From contig JAJFKH010000040.1 of the NCBI GenBank assembly GCA_021773305.1, positions 1 to 64,000 on the forward strand: a stretch of DNA of 64,000 nucleotides. The letters run 5' to 3'. Position 1 is the first letter of the stretch. Each line of letters starts with the position of its first letter. This document shows positions 17,224 through 26,552 of this stretch, one piece after another. The position numbers were made by a program, and so were the translations under genes. The notes under the pieces were generated by a model, which was not told the origin of the DNA, ran no database searches, and saw only the letters and a program-made list of their open reading frames with translations. This DNA is from Gammaproteobacteria bacterium. GTDB lineage: Bacteria; Pseudomonadota; Gammaproteobacteria; UBA1113.

Positions 17224-18954
17224 CTATATGCCTTCTGCTGACTCAACCTTGCCTTTTAGGATAATTTTGTTTTTTGCGTTGATATGGAGTTGTTGGCAGG
17301 TGAGATCGATATGTTGGCCCATGGTGATACGATTTTTTTGCTGTTGCAAAGAGATGGTGTGGGCAGCGTGTAACGTGATATTTTTACTGAGGGCTGTAAT
17401 ATTGCCAGTGCTAGCATTGATGGAGAGGGTGCTGCCTTCAAGCAGATAATTTTCCTTAATATACATTTTATATTGCTTTGCCACATTAAACCGAATAGCG
17501 TTTTTCCCTTGGCAATGAAGGGTATGATTTGTTTCAATAGCCAATCGTGTTTTTCCCTGAAAAGATAGCGTGCTTGAGGACATTGTGTAATTTCCATTGA
17601 CGTTTATCTTTTTTTCTTTGCAATTTTCTTGTAGAGATCCGTTGCTTGATACCGTGATTGTTTTTTTTGCAGTCAGTGCAATGATGCCTTGTTGTGTCAT
17701 CAATGTCATTGCTTCTGGCCCCATGCTAATCGTTAATTTTCCATGGTATCCAGATAGAAGCATTGCATCATCCTCATTGCTAAATAATATTTTATGTTGC
17801 TGAGATGCTAAAACACTCTGGTTTTTCAGGTAACTATTAGCGCTTTCATCTGCAACAACACCGAGAATGATCGGTTGGCAGGGATCCTCGTATAGACAAT
17901 TGATAAGGACTTGACAGCCTGGGTAGATAGGGCTGTGAAAGCCAAATATGTTATTAGATATGCCAAGAGAAAAGCTTAACAATATTGTTTTGGGACTTGC
18001 TTGAGTGATCGGCGATTCATTATCCCAATGATATCGCACGCGATAGGTTCCGTCTTTATCCAAATAAGGTATGTCACTAGCGCTTTCAACTGTAGCTAAA
18101 AAGGGGAGGGGAAATGCTCTTAGGGGTTTAAGGGGTTGTTTAAACGGGCTGTTTATAGGTAAGAGCATAATTTTATTTTTATAGTCTATGGAGTGATGCA
18201 GACTATTTATTTTTTTCCCTAGATGATGAATGTGAGTCACATAATAATCATTATTCAATGAGTGGTGGTAGTTATTGGCTTTTAAGTAAAAAAGTGAACC
18301 GGGGAAGAAGTCATCCAGAGAAGATTTGGCGGTTAGTGCGTTACGGTGCTTTAGGGTAATATGATGAATGGTTTTGCCTGGGTTGATTTGTCCACTAGAA
18401 GGGGCGTAAGTGACAGGAGCAATCCGTTGCCAGGGATATGGCTGAGTGAAAAAAGTAATTTTTTCATATCCATTGATGCTGTCGAAGTGATATAAAATAT
18501 TTCTTTTGGCTAATATTCGTTGTAAAAAATCCAGTTGGTTTTCTGTGGGAAGTTGGATTTCCGTTGTGGCTTGAGGACAATCAAAGGCCAACTGGATTTG
18601 CCATTTTTCATAACCAATGTTTTCAAGTAGAAGATAAATGATTTCTGCAATGGAGGTGTTTAACCAAGTACGTGATTTTTTTTCTCTTTTTAATAAGGCT
18701 AATCTTGGTTCTAAGGTTAAGCAGTAATAGGGTTGTTGAAGGATGTAGGTCAGTTCATATCCTGTTATTATTCCAGAAATAGCTCGACGAGGTAACAAAA
18801 ATGTTCCAGGATGGCCTAGGATCTTACCCCACTGAAGGGCGGATTCTTCGGGGGCAAAGGTTATTTGGAAGTGAAATGTTTTTGCTAGGGCTTCTTCGCC
18901 AATAAAGCATGCTGCTAAAAATATTTGTCCATCAATATTTAGGGAGCTTTCCAT
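17224..18954 (-). CDS. vgrG: Type VI secretion spike protein VgrG (TssI)
   Basis: Trimeric tail-spike protein that tips the T6SS tube. Length 576 aa, normal for a VgrG without a C-terminal effector. The N-terminal gp27-like part includes FHFQITFAPEE near residue 27, PYYCLTLEPRLALLKR near 75 and ENQLDFLQRILAKRNILYHF near 137. The gp5-like OB-fold carries DGTYRVRYHWDN near residue 304 and FGFHSPIYPGCQVLINCLYEDPCQPIILG. From about residue 390 to the end it has the repeating beta-prism pattern (short alternating strands such as NITALSKNITLHAAHTISLQ). No other T6SS gene is in the window, so it is an orphan or satellite vgrG. The divergent neighbour at 19091 could be its cargo, but nothing proves this. 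Confidence 0.88.
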   Translation of the reverse strand: MESSLNIDGQIFLAACFIGEEALAKTFHFQITFAPEESALQWGKILGHPGTFLLPRRAISGIITGYELTYILQQPYYCLTLEPRLALLKREKKSRTWLNTSIAEIIYLLLENIGYEKWQIQLAFDCPQATTEIQLPTENQLDFLQRILAKRNILYHFDSINGYEKITFFTQPYPWQRIAPVTYAPSSGQINPGKTIHHITLKHRNALTAKSSLDDFFPGSLFYLKANNYHHSLNNDYYVTHIHHLGKKINSLHHSIDYKNKIMLLPINSPFKQPLKPLRAFPLPFLATVESASDIPYLDKDGTYRVRYHWDNESPITQASPKTILLSFSLGISNNIFGFHSPIYPGCQVLINCLYEDPCQPIILGVVADESANSYLKNQSVLASQQHKILFSNEDDAMLLSGYHGKLTISMGPEAMTLMTQQGIIALTAKKTITVSSNGSLQENCKEKKINVNGNYTMSSSTLSFQGKTRLAIETNHTLHCQGKNAIRFNVAKQYKMYIKENYLLEGSTLSINASTGNITALSKNITLHAAHTISLQQQKNRITMGQHIDLTCQQLHINAKNKIILKGKVESAEGI

Positions 18955-19090
18955 GGAATGAATCCTAAAAAGAATACATAATTAATACATTAAAACATAA
19001 TAAAATTCCTTGTCAAGCCTTCCCCTTAAGACTGATTTAAGAATAAGGCGTTATACTGTTCACTTGTTCACAAAAGATGATGAAAAAAAG

Positions 19091-20323
19091 ATGCCTCAAA
19101 CCTATATTGATTATGACATAACAGCCCAAAATTCTGTTCCTCTGAAGAAGCTCGGTTATCCTCAGTTACAGTCTCTACCATTTAAAGATGACAATGTGAC
19201 CCTAGCGCACACGGTGCATGATTATCGTCCAGATCGATTGAACATTACGTTGGATGGGGAATCACTAGAAACATTGGTTCACGCTAAAATGGGTCAAGAT
19301 AAGATCAGCGAAGAAAATGCTTTGTTAAAGGTTTTGCAGGAGAGCACGAATGATGATGTATTAAGTACACGGATTGCCCATGTGATGAATCAAAATGCCC
19401 TTGGTGGAGTGATGGGTTGGGATTTGATGGAGCAATATGGTTTTATACAAAGTGCTATTACTTTTAAAGTTATTGGAGCAGATATTGTGACTCAGCATGC
19501 CCAGAGTCACCCTAAACTGGCCGAGCAGGAACCTTTTGTGGCAGTAAAAATTACCGGAAAAACAACAGGCATTGCTTCAGATGCTGGCTATATTATTACG
19601 TCAGATCCTGACTCAGAGAAAAATCTGGTGGATCATTTTATGGATGTGATCATTGCAAGCAAGACTCAGATTAACCCTGACGCCAAGGGATGCTATGCGC
19701 CTTATATCTTAGTTGAGCGTTATCAAGAAACCACTCAACTAGATGATAAAGAAGCAATTGACTGCAAGCTCATAGAGATCCCAATAAAATATCTCAATAG
19801 TATTTTGAATAGTATAGTAGAAAATTTAAAAGGTATTTGTGATACGCTGAGTAATCTCTATTGCAATGAGTCGTCCTCCGCACTGGTGCAGCAAGGACAT
19901 TATCGCCGTGCCTTTCTTTCTAAATTTGGTAATTCACATATCCTTGAAAGTAAGTCTACAGTTATCGATGGTTTTGAGGCTCGTATAAAAGACGTTCTAT
20001 ATCCTAATCCTAGGTATAGATATACTTTTAGCGTTATCGGGATCTTCTCATGGGTGCGGGAGGAGCTGCGCAATAATATGTTAAAAGAGAATGATGAGGG
20101 TTATGAGCGGATAAAAAAAGCTAAGCCAAAAGATGGTGGTGAATTTGAAAAACGAATTATCAAGTTGTTCGCTCAAGTAGAAAAGACCTATTTTGGTGTT
20201 GATGAACCGTTGCAAGAAGATCCGAAGCTAACGCTAAAGCCTATGGATGCTGAGTGGTTTAATCAAGAAGTGAAAAAACAAGAAGTGGAAAAACAAAAAA
20301 TTTCTGCACCTAAGTTAATTTAG
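19091..20323 (+). CDS. Unknown 410-aa protein
   Basis: Not recognised. The frame opens at a TTG at 19010, but that codon lacks a ribosome binding site and a possible -10 box (TATACT, 19052-19057) lies inside the extra part, so I prefer ATG 19091 (MPQTYIDYDITAQN). This start is also only weakly supported. The protein is acidic to neutral and soluble, with segments PFVAVKITGKTTGIASDAGYIIT near residue 155 and a Lys/Glu-rich C-terminus (WFNQEVKKQEVEKQKISAPKLI). It is divergent from vgrG and followed after 22 bp by another unknown gene, probably one transcript. A secreted cargo or effector role is possible but only inferred. Confidence 0.7.
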   Translation: MPQTYIDYDITAQNSVPLKKLGYPQLQSLPFKDDNVTLAHTVHDYRPDRLNITLDGESLETLVHAKMGQDKISEENALLKVLQESTNDDVLSTRIAHVMNQNALGGVMGWDLMEQYGFIQSAITFKVIGADIVTQHAQSHPKLAEQEPFVAVKITGKTTGIASDAGYIITSDPDSEKNLVDHFMDVIIASKTQINPDAKGCYAPYILVERYQETTQLDDKEAIDCKLIEIPIKYLNSILNSIVENLKGICDTLSNLYCNESSSALVQQGHYRRAFLSKFGNSHILESKSTVIDGFEARIKDVLYPNPRYRYTFSVIGIFSWVREELRNNMLKENDEGYERIKKAKPKDGGEFEKRIIKLFAQVEKTYFGVDEPLQEDPKLTLKPMDAEWFNQEVKKQEVEKQKISAPKLI

Positions 20324-20345
20324 TGAACATGGGATCAATAAAAAA

Positions 20346-21386
20346 ATGAATCCACCGATTTTAATTGTCTTGGAGAGACATTGGGATGTGATGCCTAAGA
20401 TTTTTATAAAAGAAGCATTACCTCAATTAAAGGCTTTAGGTTATAATACCATTGCTAGTGAAGCTCCTTTTACTTATTCTGAGGAAGAATTATCCAGATT
20501 GGATAGTGATTCGATACTAGAATCAAAAAGATACTACGATCAAGCAAAGACTTTTCTTGACAATGTCAATATTAGTATAGACTCTTTAATGAAGACAAAT
20601 TTTAAAAATATTGCTAGGACTTTGCAACTCTATGTTAGTTCTCAACATTATCAAAATTTCACCATGATACTCAAAGAGATACCTGCTAAAGATTGCTTGC
20701 ATGATTTATTTGTTGATGCTAAGCAATTAGGATTTTCAAGAATAGGGATTGACATGGAAGATGTGTTAAACAAGATTGGAGCATTTTCTTCTATGAAAGA
20801 AAGAGTATCTTTAAATACTAGTAGAGAAAGTCATTTTTTTAATGAAATCTGCAAAATTCAAGCTACAGAAGGACATGGCTTGGTTGTTTTAATGGGTTCG
20901 TTACATTTCAAAGGATTATATGAACACTTTGAAAAGAACAATATGCTAAATAATGTTGTTTTTACAATGCCTTATGAAAATATATTTTTCACGGATAAAA
21001 AAATTGAGCAGGATCTATTGTTTAAATGTCGAAAATATTCAAAAATGATTTTTCCTATCAGTCAGAAAAAAGATTTTTCTTTTGAAATTGAAACTCTCAT
21101 AGGGAAATTATCTAAAAATCAATTTAATCAGTTTCAGGAAATCCAAACAACATCAACAACGGCTAAGTTAAATAGACAATGCCCTACAAAATTCACTTCG
21201 TATCAACGATCGGGTTTTTTTGTTGATGCTATATCAGATGCTGTTGATAATAATAAAAAAATATTAGAGAAAAATAAAATACCTTATGAAGTAGCTTTCT
21301 TCCGTGGCAAAGAGTCGATTATTGTAAGGGATCTTAATGTTAAAGAGGTTGCAACTCAGATCCAAGAAGCGCAACTTTCTCTATAA
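20346..21386 (+). CDS. Unknown 346-aa protein
   Basis: I do not recognise this family with confidence. The N-terminal layout PPILIVLERHWDVMPKIFIKEALPQLKALGYNTIASEAP, with a later strand GLVVLMGSLHFKGLYEHFEK near residue 183, is reminiscent of ChaN/TraB/EreA-like folds in which an acidic residue and a conserved His-containing strand form the active site; this is weak, from memory. The ATG follows the previous stop by 22 bp, so it is probably co-transcribed with the gene at 19091. AT-rich, Lys-rich sequence sets it apart from the Bat operon next door. No signal peptide. Confidence 0.75.
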   Translation: MNPPILIVLERHWDVMPKIFIKEALPQLKALGYNTIASEAPFTYSEEELSRLDSDSILESKRYYDQAKTFLDNVNISIDSLMKTNFKNIARTLQLYVSSQHYQNFTMILKEIPAKDCLHDLFVDAKQLGFSRIGIDMEDVLNKIGAFSSMKERVSLNTSRESHFFNEICKIQATEGHGLVVLMGSLHFKGLYEHFEKNNMLNNVVFTMPYENIFFTDKKIEQDLLFKCRKYSKMIFPISQKKDFSFEIETLIGKLSKNQFNQFQEIQTTSTTAKLNRQCPTKFTSYQRSGFFVDAISDAVDNNKKILEKNKIPYEVAFFRGKESIIVRDLNVKEVATQIQEAQLSL

Positions 21387-21454
21387 ACAAAATAGCCGAC
21401 CATCTTCTTGCTCGGAAATATCTAACGATAGAAAAAAGTTATATTTGGGTGTAT

Positions 21455-22159
21455 CTAATGCTCAATTTGCCCTAAATTGCCATGGATGATGGCACCGTTT
21501 AGTACAGGATGTTCACTGCAAAAAAGAATTAACTCCGCAATTTCAGGCGGTTCGATGAGCCTTCTTGCGCTGCAAAGATCAGAGAGTTTTTCAAGCAATC
21601 CCGGTACTTTTTCTGCGCGTTCTCGCAACATCAGTGTGTCTGTGACACCAGGACATACACAACAGGTATGGATCCCGGTATTATCTAAATCTTGACAAGT
21701 GGCTTTCATCAATCCTGCAACGGCATGTTTTGATGTGACATAGGATGCACAGTAGGGAACGGCTTTTTCGGATAATGTAGAGCCTATGTAAATAATCGAA
21801 GAGCCTTTTTTCATCATGGGTAAAATAAGTTGGTTTAATAGCATGGGTGCAATGATATTGACATCAAATACCTTGCGCACTTCTTTTTCAGAAAAAGCTT
21901 GCACTTGATCACTTATGCAAATAGCACTATTGTGGATCAAGGCAATTTTTTCGGCTTGGGACAGTGCCTCGGTTAAAGGAGGTTTACATGACTCTAACCA
22001 ATTATCTTGAGTAAAGTTTGCCTGGATATTTTTGACCGTAGGAAGTTCGCATAAAGAGCGAGATAGATTGACAATATTCCAGTTGTGTTCAATAAAATGT
22101 TTTGCCGTACTCAATCCAATTCCACCACTGGCACCGGTAATGACTGCTATTTTTTTCAT
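21455..22159 (-). CDS. Short-chain dehydrogenase/reductase
   Basis: NAD(P)-dependent oxidoreductase of the SDR superfamily, 234 aa, cytosolic. The Rossmann glycine motif is GASGGIG near residue 9. The structural NVN appears as DVNII near residue 97. The catalytic Tyr-Lys pair is in YVTSKHAVAGL near residue 139, with the Ser in IYIGSTLSEKAV. The substrate cannot be deduced. The gene starts 2 bp after the batD stop and is the last gene of the Bat operon, an unusual attachment. Confidence 0.93.
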   Translation of the reverse strand: MKKIAVITGASGGIGLSTAKHFIEHNWNIVNLSRSLCELPTVKNIQANFTQDNWLESCKPPLTEALSQAEKIALIHNSAICISDQVQAFSEKEVRKVFDVNIIAPMLLNQLILPMMKKGSSIIYIGSTLSEKAVPYCASYVTSKHAVAGLMKATCQDLDNTGIHTCCVCPGVTDTLMLRERAEKVPGLLEKLSDLCSARRLIEPPEIAELILFCSEHPVLNGAIIHGNLGQIEH

Positions 22160-22161
22160 GA

Positions 22162-23844
22162 TTAATAATCTCCCTCAGGGTAGAGTTTTGTTAAGGATTC
22201 GGTGTTGCTGGATTTTTTTTGGATACTCTTGATGGCATCTTTAAAGGATGTGAAAAAATTTCTTCCCTCCCATGGCGTATTATCTTCACGATATAGTAAC
22301 CTCGTTAAGGTTCGGCATTCTTGTTGAAATTTTTGATGCTCAGTCAATGCTTCAATATCAGATAAATTATTAATCGACCTTTCTGGAAATTTTTCACGAA
22401 AGTATTGAATCAAGTATTCTCGGGTTTTCAGCAAATCATTATTAAGACACGCTGTTTTCAGCAATTTTATCCAATGCTTGAGATTGGGAGATGCTTGAGT
22501 CTCTGGGGCAATATTTTTCGTGGTTTTAGGTCGTTTGAAAAATAATGTTGCAATCCACAGAATAAAAAATAATCCAGCGAGTGCGATCCAGAATCTGTTT
22601 TTTGGTGTTGATAATTTGCTTGAAGCTGTTCCAACTGTTTTTTCAACGATTTTTTGAGGTAGTGCAGAGGTGTTATTTTCAGTATGGCTGATAGTTCCTG
22701 TGAACATGAGATTGTACTGAGGTAGTGTTGCGGTATGAATTTTTTGAGTGTTAATATCCCACCATGGAATATTAATTTCAGGTAATGTGATAGAGCCAGA
22801 TTGTTTTGCAACGATGGCGAATTTTTCAACGCGCTTTGCAATGAGATCTCTTCCATTGGTTTTTGTTTCAAGGGTAGGTTTATCTACATATACGTTAGCT
22901 TGCGTAAGAGAGGGTGCCTTAATTTGCGGTAATTGTTCTGCTGTGAGTCCGACAGCTTCAAGAGTAATGGTTCGGGTAACGGGCTGCCCTAAGGCTAATT
23001 GATTGAGATTGCCTGACCACTGTTCACTAATAGTGAGCGTTTTTGCGGGTAACCACCAGGGGGCTTTCCAGGTGGAGGGGATGGATTTTACCGATGTTGT
23101 TATATTTTTGGCTCCAATACGGATAGGCTCCCATTTGCTACTAAAAAATTGTCGAGGGCCTTGATCAACGGTATCCGTTTTCAAAATAGCACCGCTTAAC
23201 ACGGGACTTGTTACCGTTAACTCCCCAGATTCTTGAGGAATAATAACATAGCGTCTTTCCAACACTTGATAGGTTTCATTACGGATAATTTTGGTATAAT
23301 TTTTATCTTCTCCTAATGCCATAATGGTGGCATTATTAGCCGTAGGCTCTGTTAATTGGGGGCTTTGGATGTTACGTTTGAGAAATATTTTTAGTAGGTA
23401 GGTGAGCTGACTTTGAATATACGGTGTGGAAGGAGTGATAGATGCCTCTAAAAAGATATCATCGGATCCTGTTGTATCGGGCAAAGATGCCGGAGTGACA
23501 GTCAGCGTTAGAGGTTGGCTTTGAAGGTGGGAGAGCTTGAAGGCTGGAATGGTAAATGTGCCTTCTTCTTTAGGTTTTAGGTTTACCGTCCATTTTGTGA
23601 TAGAGGTTGTTTTGCCATTGTAAGAATGATGTTGCGTGCTATGACCGGTACCTAAAATATCAAAATCTTTTCTAAGTGCGGTGAGATTTGGCCGTTGATC
23701 TGTCTTTTTTCCATCATAAGTCAAGGTAAGTTGGGCCGTTTCATTAAGAGATAAGCTATCTCGATCTAAGCTTGCAGTGAGTGCCTCAGCTTGGGCGATA
23801 CTGAAGTAAAAAAACAGGATACTGAATAGAGTGATGTGTTTCAT
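22162..23844 (-). CDS. batD: BatD family membrane protein
   Basis: BatD (BatD/oxygen-tolerance family), 560 aa. It has a signal peptide (MKHITLFSILFFYFSIAQAEA) and the typical start of the mature chain (LTASLDRDSLSLNETAQLTLTYDG). Repeated beta-sandwich segments follow (FTIPAFKLSHLQSQPLTLTV; TLPEINIPWWDINTQ), then one transmembrane helix near residue 420 (FWIALAGLFFILWIATLFF) and a cytoplasmic tail. It acts with the BatA/BatB von Willebrand proteins and MoxR ATPase at the inner membrane; the molecular role is unclear, with stress or aerotolerance phenotypes reported in other bacteria. ATG overlaps the batC stop as ATGA. Confidence 0.92.
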   Translation of the reverse strand: MKHITLFSILFFYFSIAQAEALTASLDRDSLSLNETAQLTLTYDGKKTDQRPNLTALRKDFDILGTGHSTQHHSYNGKTTSITKWTVNLKPKEEGTFTIPAFKLSHLQSQPLTLTVTPASLPDTTGSDDIFLEASITPSTPYIQSQLTYLLKIFLKRNIQSPQLTEPTANNATIMALGEDKNYTKIIRNETYQVLERRYVIIPQESGELTVTSPVLSGAILKTDTVDQGPRQFFSSKWEPIRIGAKNITTSVKSIPSTWKAPWWLPAKTLTISEQWSGNLNQLALGQPVTRTITLEAVGLTAEQLPQIKAPSLTQANVYVDKPTLETKTNGRDLIAKRVEKFAIVAKQSGSITLPEINIPWWDINTQKIHTATLPQYNLMFTGTISHTENNTSALPQKIVEKTVGTASSKLSTPKNRFWIALAGLFFILWIATLFFKRPKTTKNIAPETQASPNLKHWIKLLKTACLNNDLLKTREYLIQYFREKFPERSINNLSDIEALTEHQKFQQECRTLTRLLYREDNTPWEGRNFFTSFKDAIKSIQKKSSNTESLTKLYPEGDY

Positions 23845-24545
23845 TGGGTTGCCTCTTGTTGATAACGTCTATGGTCACGTAAAAATTTTCGCTGCAATAA
23901 GCCACCGGGATCATCAGGGATCCGACGTAACCATTGCTCGGTGGCCTGTTCTTGAAATGTTTGAGGTGTTTGTTGGTTTTGACTGTTTTGATTTGATGGA
24001 TCTGAATCCTGCTTATCTTTTTGCTGAGATTGTTCTTGATTTGAATCGGATGATTTTTCACCTTGGGGTTCTTGTTGCTCAGATTTTTCTTGCCCAGATT
24101 CTTCTTGCTCAGATTTATTTTGCTTTGATGAATTCTTATCTTGAGAGTGTTTATCTTGTTGTTTGTTATCTTGCATTAGTTTTTCTAACAGGGTTTTATT
24201 ATGGGTGGCATCAGGAAAATCCGGTTGTTGTTTTAGTGCCTGCTCATAAGCAGCAATGGCTTGAGGAAATTGGCCTAGCTGAGCCAGGGTATTGCCGCGG
24301 TTATAATGTGCTTGAGGAGAGTCATCTTGCTGAAAAAAGGTTAAAGCATCATCGTATTGACCCGAACGATAGAGAGCAGATGCTTTCCATTGGGATGAAG
24401 TAAAAAGTTTGGCAGCCTTATCTGGGTGGCCTTTGGCGAAGGCTTGTTGGCCTTGTTGATCTTTACGGTACCATAAATCGTCCCAAGTTAATGCGTAACT
24501 ACAGGTTCCGTAACAAAGAGCGATGAGAAAAACAAACCGATTCAT
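23841..24545 (-). CDS. batC: BatC-type TPR protein
   Basis: TPR protein of the Bat operon, 234 aa from the ATG at 24545, which overlaps the batB stop (ATGA). The longer frame is not credible because the N-terminus MNRFVFLIALCYGTCSYALT is a signal peptide. Tetratricopeptide repeats lie at about residues 30-125 (HYNRGNTLAQLGQFPQAIAAY; ALKQQPDFPDATHN). Then comes a low-complexity Gln/Glu/Lys/Ser tail from about 130 to 205, ending in a folded-looking WLRRIPDDPGGLLQRKF. This TPR plus charged tail plus DPGGLL ending is the usual BatC form. Probably a periplasmic or membrane-surface scaffold. Confidence 0.9.
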   Translation of the reverse strand: MNRFVFLIALCYGTCSYALTWDDLWYRKDQQGQQAFAKGHPDKAAKLFTSSQWKASALYRSGQYDDALTFFQQDDSPQAHYNRGNTLAQLGQFPQAIAAYEQALKQQPDFPDATHNKTLLEKLMQDNKQQDKHSQDKNSSKQNKSEQEESGQEKSEQQEPQGEKSSDSNQEQSQQKDKQDSDPSNQNSQNQQTPQTFQEQATEQWLRRIPDDPGGLLQRKFLRDHRRYQQEATQ

Positions 24546-25546
24546 TGAATAATTTCTCCTAGCAATCCCCGACGAAATCCAAAGGCGGCAAAGGGTAATA
24601 TGAGAAACACGAACCAATGTCCTTCATCTTGCCATTGATTTGTGGTGAATGATGTTTCTACTTTTCCGGCGGGTTGAGATATTTTTTGTAATTGTTGGAT
24701 ATCACTATCATCTTGATGAAAATCAATATATTGTCCCTGGCCTTTCGCCGCAAGAGACTGGAGTCCATCTCTATCTAGCCGTCCTACAATAATGGCACCA
24801 TGCTGATCTTTGAGTAACTCGCCTGCTTTAGTTTTAATGGGGGCGCTTTTTTCTGTACCAATACCGAACACTGAAATTTTATAGCCTTTTTGTGCTAGTT
24901 TTTCTGCGGTAGCGAAGTCTTTGTTATCGGGACTTGTGCTAGTGAATAGAATAATATTTCCGTGGGATATGTGACTTTGTGCTAGCAGTTGACTGCTCAG
25001 TGTTAAGGCTGCGGCAATATTTTGGCCTTGAATAGGCATCATAGCAGGGGTTAATTTCGCTACCATATTTTTGATTGTATGGGTGTCTCGGGTTAATGGA
25101 GAGGCAATATAGGCTTCTTTTGAAAAAACAACTAAACCGGTTTGCCCTTCAGAGGTCTTTTCTAATAAATCATTTAATTTATAGCGCGCTCGGGCCAATC
25201 GATTAGGCAATAAGTCTTCTGTTAACATGGTATTTGATAGGTCGAATGCGATGACACTGCCCCCCTGTTTTTGAAAAACAGGTTGTGGTAAACGTTTCCA
25301 TGTAGGGCCTGCTAAAGCGATAATTCCGAGCAACCAACAGAAGCTTAATAGGATGATATAGCGATAAGATTGCTTGGGTCGAAATCCTTGGAGTAATGGC
25401 TTGAGTAGATGAGGTGCGACTATTTGGCTCCAGCTGGAACGATTTTTTAATCTGAATAGTAACAGTAAAATTAAAATCCCTGCTGGAATGAATCCCCACA
25501 GCATGAAAGGACGAATAAAATGGAATTCTGAAAAATTTATCATCAT
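24542..25546 (-). CDS. batB: BatB-type von Willebrand factor A protein
   Basis: Membrane protein with a vWA domain, 334 aa. ATG at 25546 overlaps the batA stop (ATGA), so the longer frame to 25630 is rejected. A transmembrane helix is near residue 15 (FMLWGFIPAGILILLLLF), another near 60 (YIILLSFCWLLGIIALAG). The vWA domain begins with IAFDLSNTMLTEDLLP, where the MIDAS motif DxSxS is altered to DLSNT. A helix near the C-terminus (WFVFLILPFAAFGF) anchors the other end. It is thought to form a complex with BatA and the other Bat proteins. Confidence 0.92.
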   Translation of the reverse strand: MMINFSEFHFIRPFMLWGFIPAGILILLLLFRLKNRSSWSQIVAPHLLKPLLQGFRPKQSYRYIILLSFCWLLGIIALAGPTWKRLPQPVFQKQGGSVIAFDLSNTMLTEDLLPNRLARARYKLNDLLEKTSEGQTGLVVFSKEAYIASPLTRDTHTIKNMVAKLTPAMMPIQGQNIAAALTLSSQLLAQSHISHGNIILFTSTSPDNKDFATAEKLAQKGYKISVFGIGTEKSAPIKTKAGELLKDQHGAIIVGRLDRDGLQSLAAKGQGQYIDFHQDDSDIQQLQKISQPAGKVETSFTTNQWQDEGHWFVFLILPFAAFGFRRGLLGEIIQ

Positions 25547-26550
25547 GACACCATTACTTTTGTGGGTTTCAATTGAATATGCCCCAGCATGAGTAATACA
25601 CCTAATATGATAGCCCCGCTTAGAGGCCATGGGTAAAGAGGATGGATAGGCCGAAAGATAATTTCATCCTGGGTAATGGGTTCGATGGTATTAAGTGTTT
25701 GATAGATTTTTCGAAGGGCTTGGCTATCCTTTGCACGAAAATATTGTCCTCCTGTTAAATTAGCGATTTCTTGGAGAGTCGTTTCATCTAAATCCGCGGA
25801 AGGATTAATACGGTGTTGGCCAAAAACACCGGGGATTAGGAGTTCTTCGGCACCAAAACCAATGGTATAAATTTTAATATTATTTTTTGCAGCAAGCTTT
25901 GCTGCATCAATGGGCGAAACGTTACCACTGTTGTTAGCACCGTCTGTTAATAGAATTAAAATTCTCGATGCTTCCGGCTGCTTCAGTAATTGTTTAATAG
26001 AAAGTCCAATGGCATCGCCAATTGCGGTTTTTGATCCTGCGAGACTGATGCTGGCATCTTGCAGCATATCTTTGACGGTTTGTCGATCATAAGTTAAAGG
26101 TGTTCTTAGATAAGCGCGGGTACCGAATAAAACCAACCCCATGCGATCCCCTTGTCGTTGGTTAATAAAATCACTGGCAATGATTTTGATAGCGTCTAAG
26201 CGATTGACTTGTTTGCCGTGCATTTCCATATCAGGTAATTCCATACTGCCGGAGAGATCCACTGCAAGTAATACATCTCGGCCTGTCTGCGGGATCACTG
26301 TGGGATCTCCAAGCCATCTAGGGCCTGCCGCGGCGCTCACCAGTAATATCCAAAGACAATAAGCTAATAACTTTTTCCATAAAGATAGATGCAAAGGGCT
26401 ATTATCTGAGCTTTGTTTTTGGGTGAGTTCTGCAAATAAAGGGAATCGAAGCCCTGGGCCTTGTTGTATGGTTGCAGGGGGTAATACATACCTAATTAGT
26501 AATGGTAGTGGGAGAATGAGGAATATCCACGAGGCAGCAAAAGTCAGCAT
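25543..26550 (-). CDS. batA: BatA-type von Willebrand factor A protein
   Basis: 335 aa from ATG 26550, 2 bp after the stop of the preceding gene; a TTG further up (26586) would overlap that gene by 34 bp and is unlikely. N-terminal hydrophobic helix WIFLILPLPLLIRYVLPP, a second near residue 55 (LLAYCLWILLVSAAAG). The vWA domain has an intact MIDAS: LAVDLSGSMELPD near residue 85, Thr in RTPLTYDRQT, and Asp in ILLTDGANNSG. A C-terminal helix (WPLSGAIILGVLLMLG) closes it. It pairs with BatB in the same operon. Confidence 0.93.
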   Translation of the reverse strand: MLTFAASWIFLILPLPLLIRYVLPPATIQQGPGLRFPLFAELTQKQSSDNSPLHLSLWKKLLAYCLWILLVSAAAGPRWLGDPTVIPQTGRDVLLAVDLSGSMELPDMEMHGKQVNRLDAIKIIASDFINQRQGDRMGLVLFGTRAYLRTPLTYDRQTVKDMLQDASISLAGSKTAIGDAIGLSIKQLLKQPEASRILILLTDGANNSGNVSPIDAAKLAAKNNIKIYTIGFGAEELLIPGVFGQHRINPSADLDETTLQEIANLTGGQYFRAKDSQALRKIYQTLNTIEPITQDEIIFRPIHPLYPWPLSGAIILGVLLMLGHIQLKPTKVMVS

Positions 26551-26552
26551 TG

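Noticed and set aside
23831-24403. 190-aa forward frame
   Set aside because: Antisense to the low-complexity part of batC; long open frames are expected opposite Gln/Glu/Lys repeats.
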